This document shows, piece after piece, positions 48,990 through 58,900 of a DNA stretch of 61,620 nucleotides. Position numbers and translations under genes: made by a program. Under the pieces are notes generated by a model. The model was not told the origin of the DNA, searched no databases, and worked only from the letters and a program-made list of their open reading frames with translations. Position 1 is the stretch's first letter, and every line of letters begins with the position of its first letter. Origin of the DNA: Trichoplax sp. H2 (taxonomy: Eukaryota > Placozoa > Uniplacotomia > Trichoplacea); the NCBI GenBank assembly GCA_003344405.1, contig NOWV01000291.1, positions 1 to 61,620 on the forward strand. Direction: 5' to 3'.

Positions 48990-49676
48990 TTATTTCCACC
49001 TTTGCATTTCCTGGTAAAATTCAAATGCTGAAGTGACTGATTCCTCCGCTGAGGATATTTTGTTAGTTATTGGTTGAAAATCGAACGGAGAAACTTCAGA
49101 AAAATAATCATTTGGTAAACAATCATCAATATGAGTAATTGGTTCAGTGCTCTTGCTGATATATTTTGTCTTGGTAGCTGGAACAGTTTTCAGCACAGGT
49201 GCGGAATCTTCGCCTTCCAGAGGTAGCAAAGAGTGATATCGTTGCTGATTTCTGCCAGTGTTTAAGGCATGGCTTGCTTTACTGTTGACGCTTGCTTTGA
49301 TTTCATCAGTTAAAATAACGTCTGGTATATCAGAATTCTCTAATTGTTTTAACGTATTCCTAATCACTTTCGTCGAATTCAATCGAGGTTGACTGAGTAG
49401 AACTTGCCGATGTTGCAATAAATTTCCATTAGTTTCTCCATTATTACTACTCTTTTCTTTGCGTTGGGCAGGAATTTTTGTCGGGATACGGCTACCATTC
49501 TTTTCAGTTTTAAGGCTATCATTAGCAAAATTGACATGTTTCTTATTTTCATTGTCATGGCGTGTTACCTGGACACGAATTGGAGTATCTTGACGGTGTA
49601 CATCTTTAAATTGTTGAATAGGTGCTGGTGGGGATCTAATTTGCGGTCGTTTATTAAGGTAATCGCCTGTTGCCAT
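48990..49676 (-). CDS. Unrecognised 228-aa hydrophilic protein
   Basis: The frame reads MATGDYLNKRPQIRSPPAPI at its start and SAFEFYQEMQRWK at its end. It is hydrophilic and mostly without predicted fold: Pro-rich at first, then Lys/Asn/Arg-rich (SRIPTKIPAQRKEK), then more acidic with EGEDSAPVLKTVPATKTKY and SPFDFQPI. There is no signal peptide or membrane segment. Open frame continues upstream of this Met, but TTTTTAATGCAG/GACTCTGCA at 49685 is a good splice acceptor. The coding exon probably starts at 49684 and may follow an upstream exon that I could not place. Conserved-looking aromatic motifs at the C-terminus suggest a short interaction motif. I do not recognise the family. Confidence 0.6.
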   Translation of the reverse strand: MATGDYLNKRPQIRSPPAPIQQFKDVHRQDTPIRVQVTRHDNENKKHVNFANDSLKTEKNGSRIPTKIPAQRKEKSSNNGETNGNLLQHRQVLLSQPRLNSTKVIRNTLKQLENSDIPDVILTDEIKASVNSKASHALNTGRNQQRYHSLLPLEGEDSAPVLKTVPATKTKYISKSTEPITHIDDCLPNDYFSEVSPFDFQPITNKISSAEESVTSAFEFYQEMQRWK

Positions 49677-49691
49677 TGCAGAGTCCTGCAT

Positions 49692-50559
49692 TAAAAATAA
49701 TTCAATGAATGGAGAAACGGGTTGCACTAAGAAAAAACTACTACTAGAAGGAATGATTAATGAGTACAACGAGATGCGATGGCAATTAGCAGACCAGGAT
49801 AATGATAACGTTGAGCTGGAGAGTCTGTCTTGAGGAATGAAATGACCATCAAGCCACGGACATGATTGGAAACATTTAACGATACTTGTCTCTTGTAAGA
49901 ATATCAAATTCACAGAAGATAGAAGAGATTTAAGGTGAATAGGAGCCAATTTGTGCACTATGCCGTAAACGGAATATCAGGCTTTCTCCAGCTCATTAAT
50001 CTTTGGAATCTTGAAGGTTACGTTTTCTAGACCCTTGGCCTCCAAGTTTGATTTATCATCGCTTTCTTTCGTTTAAAATTTCCCGCGTAGTAGTAGACTG
50101 TACTGAAAGGTATCAAAAGCTGGATTGGAAAGCTAGATACCAAGCAAATGGAAGAATCTCACACTATTACTGGCTTTCTACTTAGTCTCTTTCAATAGAA
50201 TGCGACCAGCACCTTTCGCAAAATCACTTAAAGCCAAGCAAATCGGCTGACAAAGATTTTCATAGACTGGCAAAGTAAAACTGTCGAGATAGGCAGAGGT
50301 TAAGTAAACTTAATTCAAAATAAATTTCAGTCTGCTGTCGAATGTAGTCGAGTGTGTTGCATACTGAGCTCTACGACTACCGTAGAGTACGACAACCCTG
50401 TATGGCATCAACACTGGTGGATAGCCCAATTGCCAAGATCGCGCAGGTACCTCTGGCAGCTTTAAATCTCAGTTTTCCTTGCAAGTCAAAACGATACAAA
50501 TTGCTGTATCCAAATGACTTGTTGCGGTACTGTGGCACATCCACTATCCATCATACAAG
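49692..50559. other. Intergenic sequence upstream of the minus-strand gene
   Basis: An open minus-strand frame continues to 49958, but its composition (Ser/Leu/Phe-rich) is unlike the protein downstream and it probably represents intron or UTR. Nothing else is supportable. Confidence 0.45.
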
Positions 50560-51105
50560 TTTCTACACGAATCGCATCCATCGACTATCCAATTTCATAA
50601 TAATCCGCCCAGTAGGCAGTTTACTAATCGTATCCATCTACTAATCCAATTTGATAATAATACATGCAGTAAGCTTTGCCTTTGGTAAGCCTATGTTAGT
50701 GTTGATCTTCATCTACCTACATTAATCGTATTCATCTACGATCCAATTTGATAATAATACATGCAGTAAGCTTTGCCTTTGGTAAGCCTATGTTGGAGTT
50801 GATCTTCATCTACCTACACTAATCGTATCCATCTACTATCCAATTTGATAATAATACATGCAGTAAGCTTTGCCTTTGGTAAGCCTATGTCGGTGTTGAT
50901 CTTCATTTACCTACACTAATCGTATCCATCTACTATCCAATTTGATAATCATACATGGAGTAAGCTTTGCCTTTGGTAAGCCTATGTTGGTGTTGATCTT
51001 CATTTACCTACACTAATCGTATCAATCTACTAATCCAATTTGATAATAATACATGGAGTAGGCCTTTGCCTATGGTATACATGAGTTGGTGTTGATCTTC
51101 ATCTA
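50560..51105. repeat. Tandem array, about 96-bp period, five to six copies
   Basis: The block ATCCAATTTGATAATAATAC followed by ATGCAGTAAGCTTTGCCTTT recurs at about 50645, 50742, 50838, 50934 and 51031, with a diverged copy at about 50587. Each unit continues GGTAAGCCTATGTTGGTGTT then GATCTTCATCTACCTACACT. Confidence 0.88.
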
Positions 51106-51364
51106 CCTATTGGAAATCTTGCATATTTAATCCTACTTCTGTCGGCAGCTGAATATTCGAAAGAACTGTAAGTACCGAGTGCACGAGCAGTAGCTTATAC
51201 TCCTACTGGTTGATTAGCATGAGTACTTTTACTAGAATAGCACGCCAAATCAAGTTCATCCACTTTCCTCAACTACAAATAGATTAATAGTTTAGTCCGG
51301 TAATAAACCGGGTACTATCACGCCCAACCATGCTAGTCGATCCTCGAATCTTGGAAGATAGATA

Positions 51365-52140
51365 TCGTTTAATTCGAATCTAATCTGTAAAGATAGATAT
51401 ACTTCTAATCTAGCCAGTAAAGATAGATATTCTTCTAATCTAGCCAGTAAAGATAGATATATTTCTAATCTAGTCAGCAAAGATAGATGTACTTGAATTC
51501 TAATCGAATCCGTAAACATACGCATACCTAAATTCGAATAAGTCAAGGTACGATTCGAGATGTTTGATTTCTAATCTACCCAGTCCTTATAGACATGTTT
51601 GAATCCTAATCGAGTAAGTGAAGATAGATGAATTATTCTCATCTAGTCAGCGAAGATAGATACGCGTTTACGTTAACCCTAATCTAATCGATGAAGATAA
51701 ATACGCTTCGTTCTAATTTAATAAGTAAAGATACTCGTAGATAGACGCGAAGATGCTTTAATCCTAATCTAGTAAGTAAACGTACAAATAAGTAGGTTGT
51801 GATTCTAATCTAATCAGTGAAAGATCGACATGCTTCAATTATTCCTAATCGAGTTGGTGTTCCTTTCTCATTTTACGTCTGATTCTGATGTAGTCTGTAG
51901 TAAAAGATAGATTTTAATCTCAATCTAATAGGTGGCGATAGGTACGCTTTTACTTTAACCTACAGTAATAATAAAGTGAAGATATAGTAGGCTTATTTTA
52001 ATTTTAATTTAGTAAGTAAAGATAAATATCAATGCTCTTTAATTCTAGCCTAGTAAGTGAAGATATACATATACATATACTTATTATAATCCAGGAAATT
52101 GAGATAGAATATTTTTTACTCCAAATCTAGTCAGTGTGTA
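51365..52140. repeat. Degenerate short tandem repeat, about 33-bp period
   Basis: TCTAATCTAGCCAGTAAAGA followed by TAGATAT and a variable TACTTC spacer repeats tightly at 51376-51490. Toward 52140 it breaks up into irregular copies (TCTAATCTAGTAAGT-AAAGATA type) with spacings of 40-70 bases. It ends about 120 bases before the oxidase pseudogene. Confidence 0.75.
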
Positions 52141-52257
52141 AGATATACTGCTGTAGGCACTCTTTAAATTATAGCTTTAAAATGCTATTTCAACTCGTTT
52201 TATAGTTAATCGATGGTACGTAACCTTAACTAAACAACTTTTCTTGACTAGGAGAAC

Positions 52258-53452
52258 ATGACATCCGCTGGACATTTTGATATTGCCATTATTGGCCCTG
52301 GTTGCTTTGGTTCAGCATGTGCATACCACTGGCCCTAATGAACCCCAAGGTTCTCGCCGTGATAGTAAAAATTCCGTGTTTGCATCACATTACGATACCG
52401 GCAGAATAACTTACTGCTCTGGAACCAACCCAGTCTCACCTCGTTTAAATCAGAGATCAATCAATCGATACCGTCAAATAGAATCAGAAAGTGGTATCTC
52501 ATTTTTTAATCCTGTAGGATTTATTGCAATCGGTACAAAGGATAGCGAATTTATTCGAGTTACGGAAAAATGCCTTGATCAATTTAAAATCGAAGCTGAA
52601 ATATTAGACAGTAATCAACTTACAGATAAATTTCCTTATTTAACCATACCAAGTAATTACGTAGGTATCTATCAACCAGAAAAAGCTGGTTATATTGATA
52701 TTCGTCGTTGTGTGCAAGCTCAAATTAAAGTAGCCCAACTACAAGGTTGCATTCGTATCGCAGAAATTGTTGAATCAATTGTGGAAAACAAAGATGGTAA
52801 ATTAAAAATTTCTACAGAAACTGGTCGCTACATTACTGCTGATAAAATTGTTCTAGCAACCGGTGCCTTTACTAAGTGTAAGGATCTAATGGCAAGCTGG
52901 AATCGAAAATTAGATTTAGATGTAAGAAGAGAAACAACGGTCAAACTGCAAGTTAATGCCAAAGGCTTACAAGACCTAAGTACAATGCCATCCTTAATTT
53001 ATGCCGATGCCACTGAACCACGCCATGTGTGCTATATTTTGCCACCTATTAAATACAATGATGACGGTGTTTATTATCTCAAGATAGGCCACGGGTTACA
53101 TTATAGTAAAAAAATCGATCCTGAAAATCTTGTTCAATGGTATCATGGCTCGGGTGATCCTGACGCTGAGACTTCTCTGAAACAGATATTAAAAAAATTG
53201 ATACCTCACGACTACTTTACAGCTTCCAAGTGTGATAGTTGTGCTATTGCTCGTACACCTCATCGTTCTCCTATGATTGATAAAGTTGGCAACAATGTTA
53301 CTATCTTAGTTGGAGGTAATGGTGGATCTGCAAAATCATGCAACGAAATTGGCTACATAGGTGCATTGAATGTTTTACACCGCAAATGGCATTACGATAT
53401 ACCGGCGTCAGTATTTCAGGTTTGTTATGAAGAAAACGAATCAAAGCTTTAA
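52258..53452 (+). pseudogene. Sarcosine-oxidase-like FAD enzyme, copy 1, frameshifted
   Basis: The ATG at 52258 opens a normal FAD-binding start (FDIAIIGPGCFGSACA) that hits a stop at 52336. The rest of the protein, from GPNEP at about 52330, continues in the next frame to 53452. Compared with copy 2, about 35 bases are missing between SACA and GPxEP, inside the beta-alpha-beta dinucleotide fold. Downstream the frame is open and conserved: HYDTGRIT, FPYLTIP, VVLATGAF-type sequence, LKIGHG, the FAD-attachment Cys in DSCAIARTP, and NGGSAKSCNEIG. The Arg after GRIT is replaced by Tyr. The C-terminus is ESKL, a peroxisomal PTS1. A single recent lesion in an otherwise open frame suggests young decay, or an assembly error. 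Confidence 0.82.
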
Positions 53453-54161
53453 GGTGGTAGTCCCTATAGCTTACTGTAAAAATATCAACAACGCAACGAT
53501 ATTTTTATTATTCTGTTATTAAGTAACGCTGATTAAGCTATGATTAAAAAAAGGAATCCTTCCAATATTTCGAGGATATCCATCTTGCTCTACACATCCA
53601 GAACGCCAACAGTCAATACGATATTGGATGAAATTGCTATATCAAATGTGTTGTCTACTAACTCATTTATACAGTATTATGCGCAAAAATATTAACTTAT
53701 AGCACTTATTGATCAACCATAAGGTATCAGTGCAAGAAAAATAGACACTACGCTATTTTGGTATTATTTATTACTGGCATAAAAATCTTGATCATAAACC
53801 AACACGGTCGTGTTACACATTAAGAGCGCCAAATATTACCATGTGATTTTATAGTCTGTTAACAATTTAAGTTACCCTATGTTAAAATTAGCACTTGATG
53901 AAGATATCTTATCAGAAAATTTAATTAAATACTTTATCAATAAACTCATCCATCTTTTGATATACCACGGTCTATGGATTTAAACAACCTGTGCAAAATA
54001 CTGGTTCTTTATTTTAGTGAATATATAATATTTCAATAAGGATAATACCTAAGTGATTACATTTGATTATGTTGTCGCTTAGTTATCATCTTTAATGCCA
54101 ACTGTTGATAGAGAACAATACTTTGTACCGTCCTTTTAAGATGTAAAATAATGTGATGCAA
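53453..54161. other. Convergent intergenic region between oxidase copies 1 and 2
   Basis: The 3' ends of copies 1 and 2 face each other. No gene or repeat seen. Confidence 0.5.
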
Positions 54162-55385
54162 TTAATTCTGCTTAAAATAAACGGAAAATTCACTCTTTGG
54201 AATATCGTAAGACCAATCATTACTTAATGCTGTTAAAGCACCCAAATGCCCAATTTCGTCTGCTGATTTAGCCGCATGAGAACAACCGCCAGTTAACACA
54301 GTAACTCCTTCGTTAACTTCACCAATCATGACATGATTGCTAGGAGTGTGAGTGGAAACGCAATGGTCAGTAACTACAGAGCCATATTCAAATGTTGGCA
54401 TTAATCGATTTATTGTTTTTACCAAGACCTCCACAAGATTGTCAGATTCAACATTGCGATACCACTCAATAACTTGCTGATGATCATCTAGTTTGTCAGA
54501 ACCAGTCAAGCCATGACCAATCTTAATATAAAATTTTCCATCATCATAACGAATTGGTGGTAGGATATAGCAATCGTAACGAGCATCTTTGCCAGTGAAA
54601 TAGATGACAGCTGGCATTGACTTCATATCTTGCAAGTCCTTATCTTTAACTTGTAGTTTAACTACTGTTTCTTTCATCAATTCAATATCCAATTGCTTTT
54701 GGGGATCTGGTAACAACTTTTTAAAGGGCGTAAAAGCACCTGTAGCAAGAATCACTTTACCACTATATAAATAATTTCCCTTTTCAGTGACAATTTTAAA
54801 TTGGCCACGATCATCTCGATCGACCCTATCAACAATTTCTTTAATTAATGTACATCCTTGTTTTTGAGCTATCGTCATTTGTGCAATAACATGTTGACGA
54901 ATATTAATGTAGCCACCTTGACTTGGTTGATAAATACCAACGCATGAGGGAGGAAAAGAAAAATAAGGAAATTTCGATTTGAGCTGCTGATGATCAAGCA
55001 ATTCAAATTCGACTTGCAAAAGTTTGGCACATTCCTTTACTTTATCAATATAGCTAGTTCCTTCTTCAACGACACCTAAATATCCAGATGGAGTATAAAA
55101 TTGCATATTTGATTTTTCTTCTACTTCTACATAGCGTGGTATGGAACGTTGAGCTAACTTGGCCCATACAAGATCAGGATCTAGAATTCGTGTAATTCTA
55201 CCAGCATCGTAATGAGCTCCATATACACTGCGCTCAGTATCTTGTGATCTTGGATGATCGGGTTCATCCGGTCCTATCAAGCAAATTTTCTTCTCACAAA
55301 GTTGACTTAAATGTCGTGCACAAGCAGATCCAATGCAACCAGCACCTATGATAGTAATATCGAAAGAGCCCAAATCTGTCCCCAT
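54162..55385 (-). CDS. Sarcosine-oxidase-like FAD enzyme, copy 2
   Basis: An intact single-exon frame of 407 residues. The FAD-binding motif is G14-A-G16-C-I-G19 in FDITIIGAGCIGSACARH, followed by KKICLIGPDEP. HYDAGRITR (about residues 58-66) corresponds to the His/Arg active-site segment of monomeric sarcosine oxidase, and IKIGHG to the segment with the oxygen-activating Lys. Cys342 in DHCVSTHTPSNH sits where flavin is bound covalently. The GGCSHAAKSADEIG stretch is the C-terminal FAD loop. Family members (MSOX, PIPOX, pipecolate and fructosyl-amino-acid oxidases) oxidise secondary amines to aldehyde or imine plus hydrogen peroxide. The substrate is not predictable. The C-terminus KQN is not a peroxisomal signal. 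Confidence 0.85.
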   Translation of the reverse strand: MGTDLGSFDITIIGAGCIGSACARHLSQLCEKKICLIGPDEPDHPRSQDTERSVYGAHYDAGRITRILDPDLVWAKLAQRSIPRYVEVEEKSNMQFYTPSGYLGVVEEGTSYIDKVKECAKLLQVEFELLDHQQLKSKFPYFSFPPSCVGIYQPSQGGYINIRQHVIAQMTIAQKQGCTLIKEIVDRVDRDDRGQFKIVTEKGNYLYSGKVILATGAFTPFKKLLPDPQKQLDIELMKETVVKLQVKDKDLQDMKSMPAVIYFTGKDARYDCYILPPIRYDDGKFYIKIGHGLTGSDKLDDHQQVIEWYRNVESDNLVEVLVKTINRLMPTFEYGSVVTDHCVSTHTPSNHVMIGEVNEGVTVLTGGCSHAAKSADEIGHLGALTALSNDWSYDIPKSEFSVYFKQN

Positions 55386-55429
55386 ATTGATTTTAGAAGC
55401 GATTCTACAGAGTCTATATTAATGTGTGT

Positions 55430-56400
55430 ATCGTATAGTACTACAAATAACGGTTACAATAATCGTTGCAGCACCATAAAAGTGTCGAATTTAGATCAGA
55501 TTCTGTAGATTACGACGTTCTGTATATTATCTTAGTATAACAAATAATAATCACAGTGATGGTTGTACACAGCAACAATTTTAATTCTACACAATCTAGT
55601 ATCACCAGTATTGTGTACTGCAGTGCTACAATTAACGATATAATAACGATAATCGTTCCAGTGTAGTAATGGTATCGATTTTAAGATTAGATTTTGCAGA
55701 CTGCAGTATTATACTGTATGTCTACAGTAGCGCTACAAATGATAATCACAATAAACTTTGTGCAACAGTAAATATCGATTTTAGGACCAGATTTTACAGA
55801 CAGTACATGTAGTTATTATATCTGAAATTACAATGGTAGCTGCAACACAACGAAGAATCGAATTTAGATTAGATCGTTCGTAGCAGCTCAGCAAAAATAT
55901 TGATTTTAGATTAGACTATTCGTTGCAGCAAGCAAAAGTATCGATTTTAGATTAGACTACTCGTTGTAGCACAGCAAAGTATCGATTTTAGATTAGACTA
56001 ATCGTTGTAGCACAGCAAAGTATCGATTTAGATTAGATTATTCGCTGCAGCACAACAAAGTGTCGATTTAGATTAGATTATTCGTTGCAGTACAACAAAA
56101 GTATCGATTTTAGATTAGACTATTCGTTGCAGCACAGCAAAGTGTCGATTTTAGATTAGACTATTTGTTGCAGCACAGCAAAAGTATCGATTTTAGATTA
56201 GACTATTCGTTACAGCACAGTTGAAAATTTTAGATAAGATTATACGTTACAACACAGCAGAGCAGTATCAATTTTTGATCCAATTATTTGTTTACAGCAC
56301 TGCAAAAGTACCGATTTAAGATCCGATTTCGTAGATTGCAGTATTATATGGGCACAATAGCAATAAAACTACTGTAATATTCACAATTATTGTTGCAACA
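55430..56400. repeat. Minisatellite upstream of oxidase copy 2, core about 41-bp period
   Basis: From about 55855 to 56230 the unit TATCGATTTTAGATTAGACT plus ATTCGTTGCAGCACAGCAAA repeats about nine times with a period of 40-42 bases (TCGATT at 55941, 55982, 56023, 56063, 56104, 56145 and 56187). Before and after it, longer degenerate versions (TCGATTTTAAGATTAGATTT, TGCAGTATTATA) recur with spacing of about 125 bases. The array sits in the 5' flank shared by divergent copies 2 and 3. Confidence 0.85.
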
Positions 56401-57152
56401 GTGTTCTTAAAATTAAACAGCTAAATCTTTATAACACGTAGTCACCCGCCGATCATTCGATTGCAAGTATTCGAGCTCCGCAAGATTGAAATTTGATGAA
56501 TCTTCAGCCAGCAGCGACTATCCAGTACTGTAGGTTAATTATTAACTCAGGTACTGATACTTAGCACTATTCCATTCAATTTACTTGCTAATATCAAATT
56601 ATTCTAGAAACGATGAGCATCCAGATGATAATTAATTAATCGATTCCAGAGATTAAAAGTAATCTATACGAGTACAACTAGATAACGTGATGGACTATAT
56701 GCTGCAGTATGCTCGCGTATGCACGATAGAGATTGCTATATACAGTATATTGCCACTCAGTACTATACCGTAATATCAATTTGTATGAGTACTGTAAGTT
56801 TACTTAATTTATGCAGTAAACAAATCAATTCATCGCGATAAACTAACGGATTTAAGAGTACTAGAACAGCAAGTAAAAGTAATAGAACGAAAGCCATGGA
56901 ACGAGTAAGGGCTATTCTAGCTTTATAAAATAACTCATGTGCTTAAGTTATGTTCCTATAAGATTGGTTGGAAATGCTTGCACAGATTAAGCTGATTTAA
57001 TGTGAATAAGATACGAGAATTAGCATTTCGTAACAGTCTAGATAGTACAAGAGATTTATTAAGATATTTCTTGTATCCAATCCAAATTATCATAAAATTG
57101 TTATGTGTATGATTGATTGAATAGAAGTACTAGTATAGTGCATAGACGGAAG
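56401..57152. other. 5' flank of oxidase copy 3
   Basis: Non-coding; must include the promoter of copy 3. No certain TATA element. GTAC-type strings occur near 56521 and 56786. Confidence 0.45.
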
Positions 57153-58382
57153 ATGGAAAAAAATGAAGAGAATAGCTATGATGTTGCAGTGATTGGAGCT
57201 GGGTGCATGGGATCTGCTTGTGCACGCCATTTAGCCGAATGTTACAAGGGAATGAAAGTTTGCCTTATTGGCCCTGATGAGCCCACTTTACCTCGTAGTC
57301 AAAGCGGTCGCAGCGTTTTCGCTGCTTATTATGACCAAGGAAGAATTACACGACGTTTAGATGCTGATCCTGTTTGGTCAAGAATAGCAGATCGCTCCAT
57401 TTCACGTTATCCACATCTGCAAGAATCAACCGGTATTCAATATTATAGTGAAGTTGGATCGATCATCATTGGACCCAAACAGGATATCATTTGGGGAAAA
57501 ATCGAAAAGTGTGCTAAAGACTTGCAAATTAATTACAATCGATTAAATAATAAGGACTTAAAGTCTAGATTCCCTTATCTTCATCTCGCCGATGATTATA
57601 TCGGATTTTATGAAGCCAATTCTGCAGGTTATATTTCTCCTCGAGGTCAAGTCAAGGCAGAAATAAAAGCTGCTATGGATAATGGATGCCAATTAATCAG
57701 AGATATTGTTTATCAAGTTCAACGAAGTCAAGATGGAAAATTTATTATTACAACGGAATCCAATCGGGTTATAAGCAGCCAAAAGATTGTAGTCGCAACA
57801 GGTGCTTTTACATTATTTAAAGACATCATACCAACCGATATTCGTAAAAAGTTGGCTATTACATGTGGTACTCAAACTGTAGTAAAATTACAAGTAAGCG
57901 AAGAAGAGTTAAAAGATTATACTGGTATGCCATGTATTCTACACCGCAACTCTAGTCAACAGAATGGAGATTGGTACTTGTTGCCACCAATTCTTTATCC
58001 TAATGGCAAATATTACATTAAAATTGGTCATAGCAAAGATTTTATTCGCGAAATAAACAATTATGAGCATGTATTAGAATGGTTTCATGGCACTGGTGAT
58101 ATTGAAGCAAAAAACACTTTAGTCGACATCATAAATCACTTTCTGCCCCACTTTAAGCCAGTTTCTATAGAATCAGATTGTTGTGCTTATACTCTTACCC
58201 CTCATAATCATGTTATGATTGGTAACATCGCAGAAGGTATGGTGTTACTAACTGGTGGTAATGGTCATGCAGCTAAATCAGCAGATGAACTTGGCAGAAT
58301 TGGTGCTTTAACAATCATGAATGAATCGTGGAATTATGATATTTCCAGTGAAGAGTTTAAATTATGCTTGAACTCATCATGA
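57153..58382 (+). CDS. Sarcosine-oxidase-like FAD enzyme, copy 3
   Basis: An intact single-exon frame of 409 residues from ATG 57153; earlier in-frame codons lack an ATG. The N-terminal fold reads YDVAVIGAGCMGSACARH with G15-x-G17-xx-G20. It continues with KVCLIGPDEP, YYDQGRITRRL, FPYLHLADDYIGFYE, IVVATGAF, YYIKIGHS and the FAD-attachment Cys344 in CCAYTLTPHNH, then GGNGHAAKSADELG. Length and motif order match monomeric sarcosine oxidase and PIPOX (about 390 residues). As in copies 1 and 2, the usual Asp after Thr-Pro in the TPD motif is absent (His here). The C-terminus NSS lacks a peroxisomal signal. The 3' end is duplicated downstream. Confidence 0.86.
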   Translation: MEKNEENSYDVAVIGAGCMGSACARHLAECYKGMKVCLIGPDEPTLPRSQSGRSVFAAYYDQGRITRRLDADPVWSRIADRSISRYPHLQESTGIQYYSEVGSIIIGPKQDIIWGKIEKCAKDLQINYNRLNNKDLKSRFPYLHLADDYIGFYEANSAGYISPRGQVKAEIKAAMDNGCQLIRDIVYQVQRSQDGKFIITTESNRVISSQKIVVATGAFTLFKDIIPTDIRKKLAITCGTQTVVKLQVSEEELKDYTGMPCILHRNSSQQNGDWYLLPPILYPNGKYYIKIGHSKDFIREINNYEHVLEWFHGTGDIEAKNTLVDIINHFLPHFKPVSIESDCCAYTLTPHNHVMIGNIAEGMVLLTGGNGHAAKSADELGRIGALTIMNESWNYDISSEEFKLCLNSS

Positions 58383-58900
58383 TGTGTTGCATATAAGTAT
58401 TTTCTCTTAATTTGTCATCTTCTTGTAGGATTATAATAGATAATCGATAAAGATTATTGAACCTTGGATTTGCTCACTTTACCAACTTTAGCTATCGTTA
58501 AATTGATTGCCTAATTTAACCTTAAGTTATCATCAATGACTCTTGGAATTACGACATTTCTAGCGAGGAGTAGTAATTATACTTGAAAGCATGATGTGTT
58601 GTGTATTACTTTTTTAATAGGTCATCTTTTTATAGGGTTATAATATGGTAATTGATAAATATAGATTAAATTACTCTAATTTATCAACCATAATTATCAT
58701 TAAATTGACTACCTAATTTAACCTTAAGTAATCATGAATAAATCTTGGATTTCGAAATTTACGGTAAACAATTTAAATTATACTTGAAACTATCATACTG
58801 TGTAGTGTTGTATATGATTATTCTTTAAATCTCTTTGCAGGATTGTAATATGATAATTATATAATTGATAACTAAATAATGCTTTAATTATTTTTATCAA
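58314..58900 (+). repeat. Tandem duplicates of the 3' end of oxidase copy 3
   Basis: The last codons of copy 3 (ATGAATGAATCGTGGAATTA at 58317) recur as ATCAATGACTCTTGGAATTA at about 58531 and ATGAATAAATCTTGGATTTC at about 58734. Each is followed by a decayed TTTAAATTATACTTGAA and a GATGTGTTG/ACTGTGTAG trailer, then a TTTGTAGG(A/G)TTATAATATG block. The period is 200-215 bases. The downstream copies carry stops and no upstream coding sequence, so they are duplicated tail fragments. Confidence 0.8.

Noticed and set aside
52277-52330. In-frame N-terminal extension of oxidase copy 1 (MILPLLALVALVQH)
   Set aside because: It looks like a signal peptide but is the FAD motif read one base out of frame. 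The ATG frame at 52258 gives the true GxGxxG sequence.
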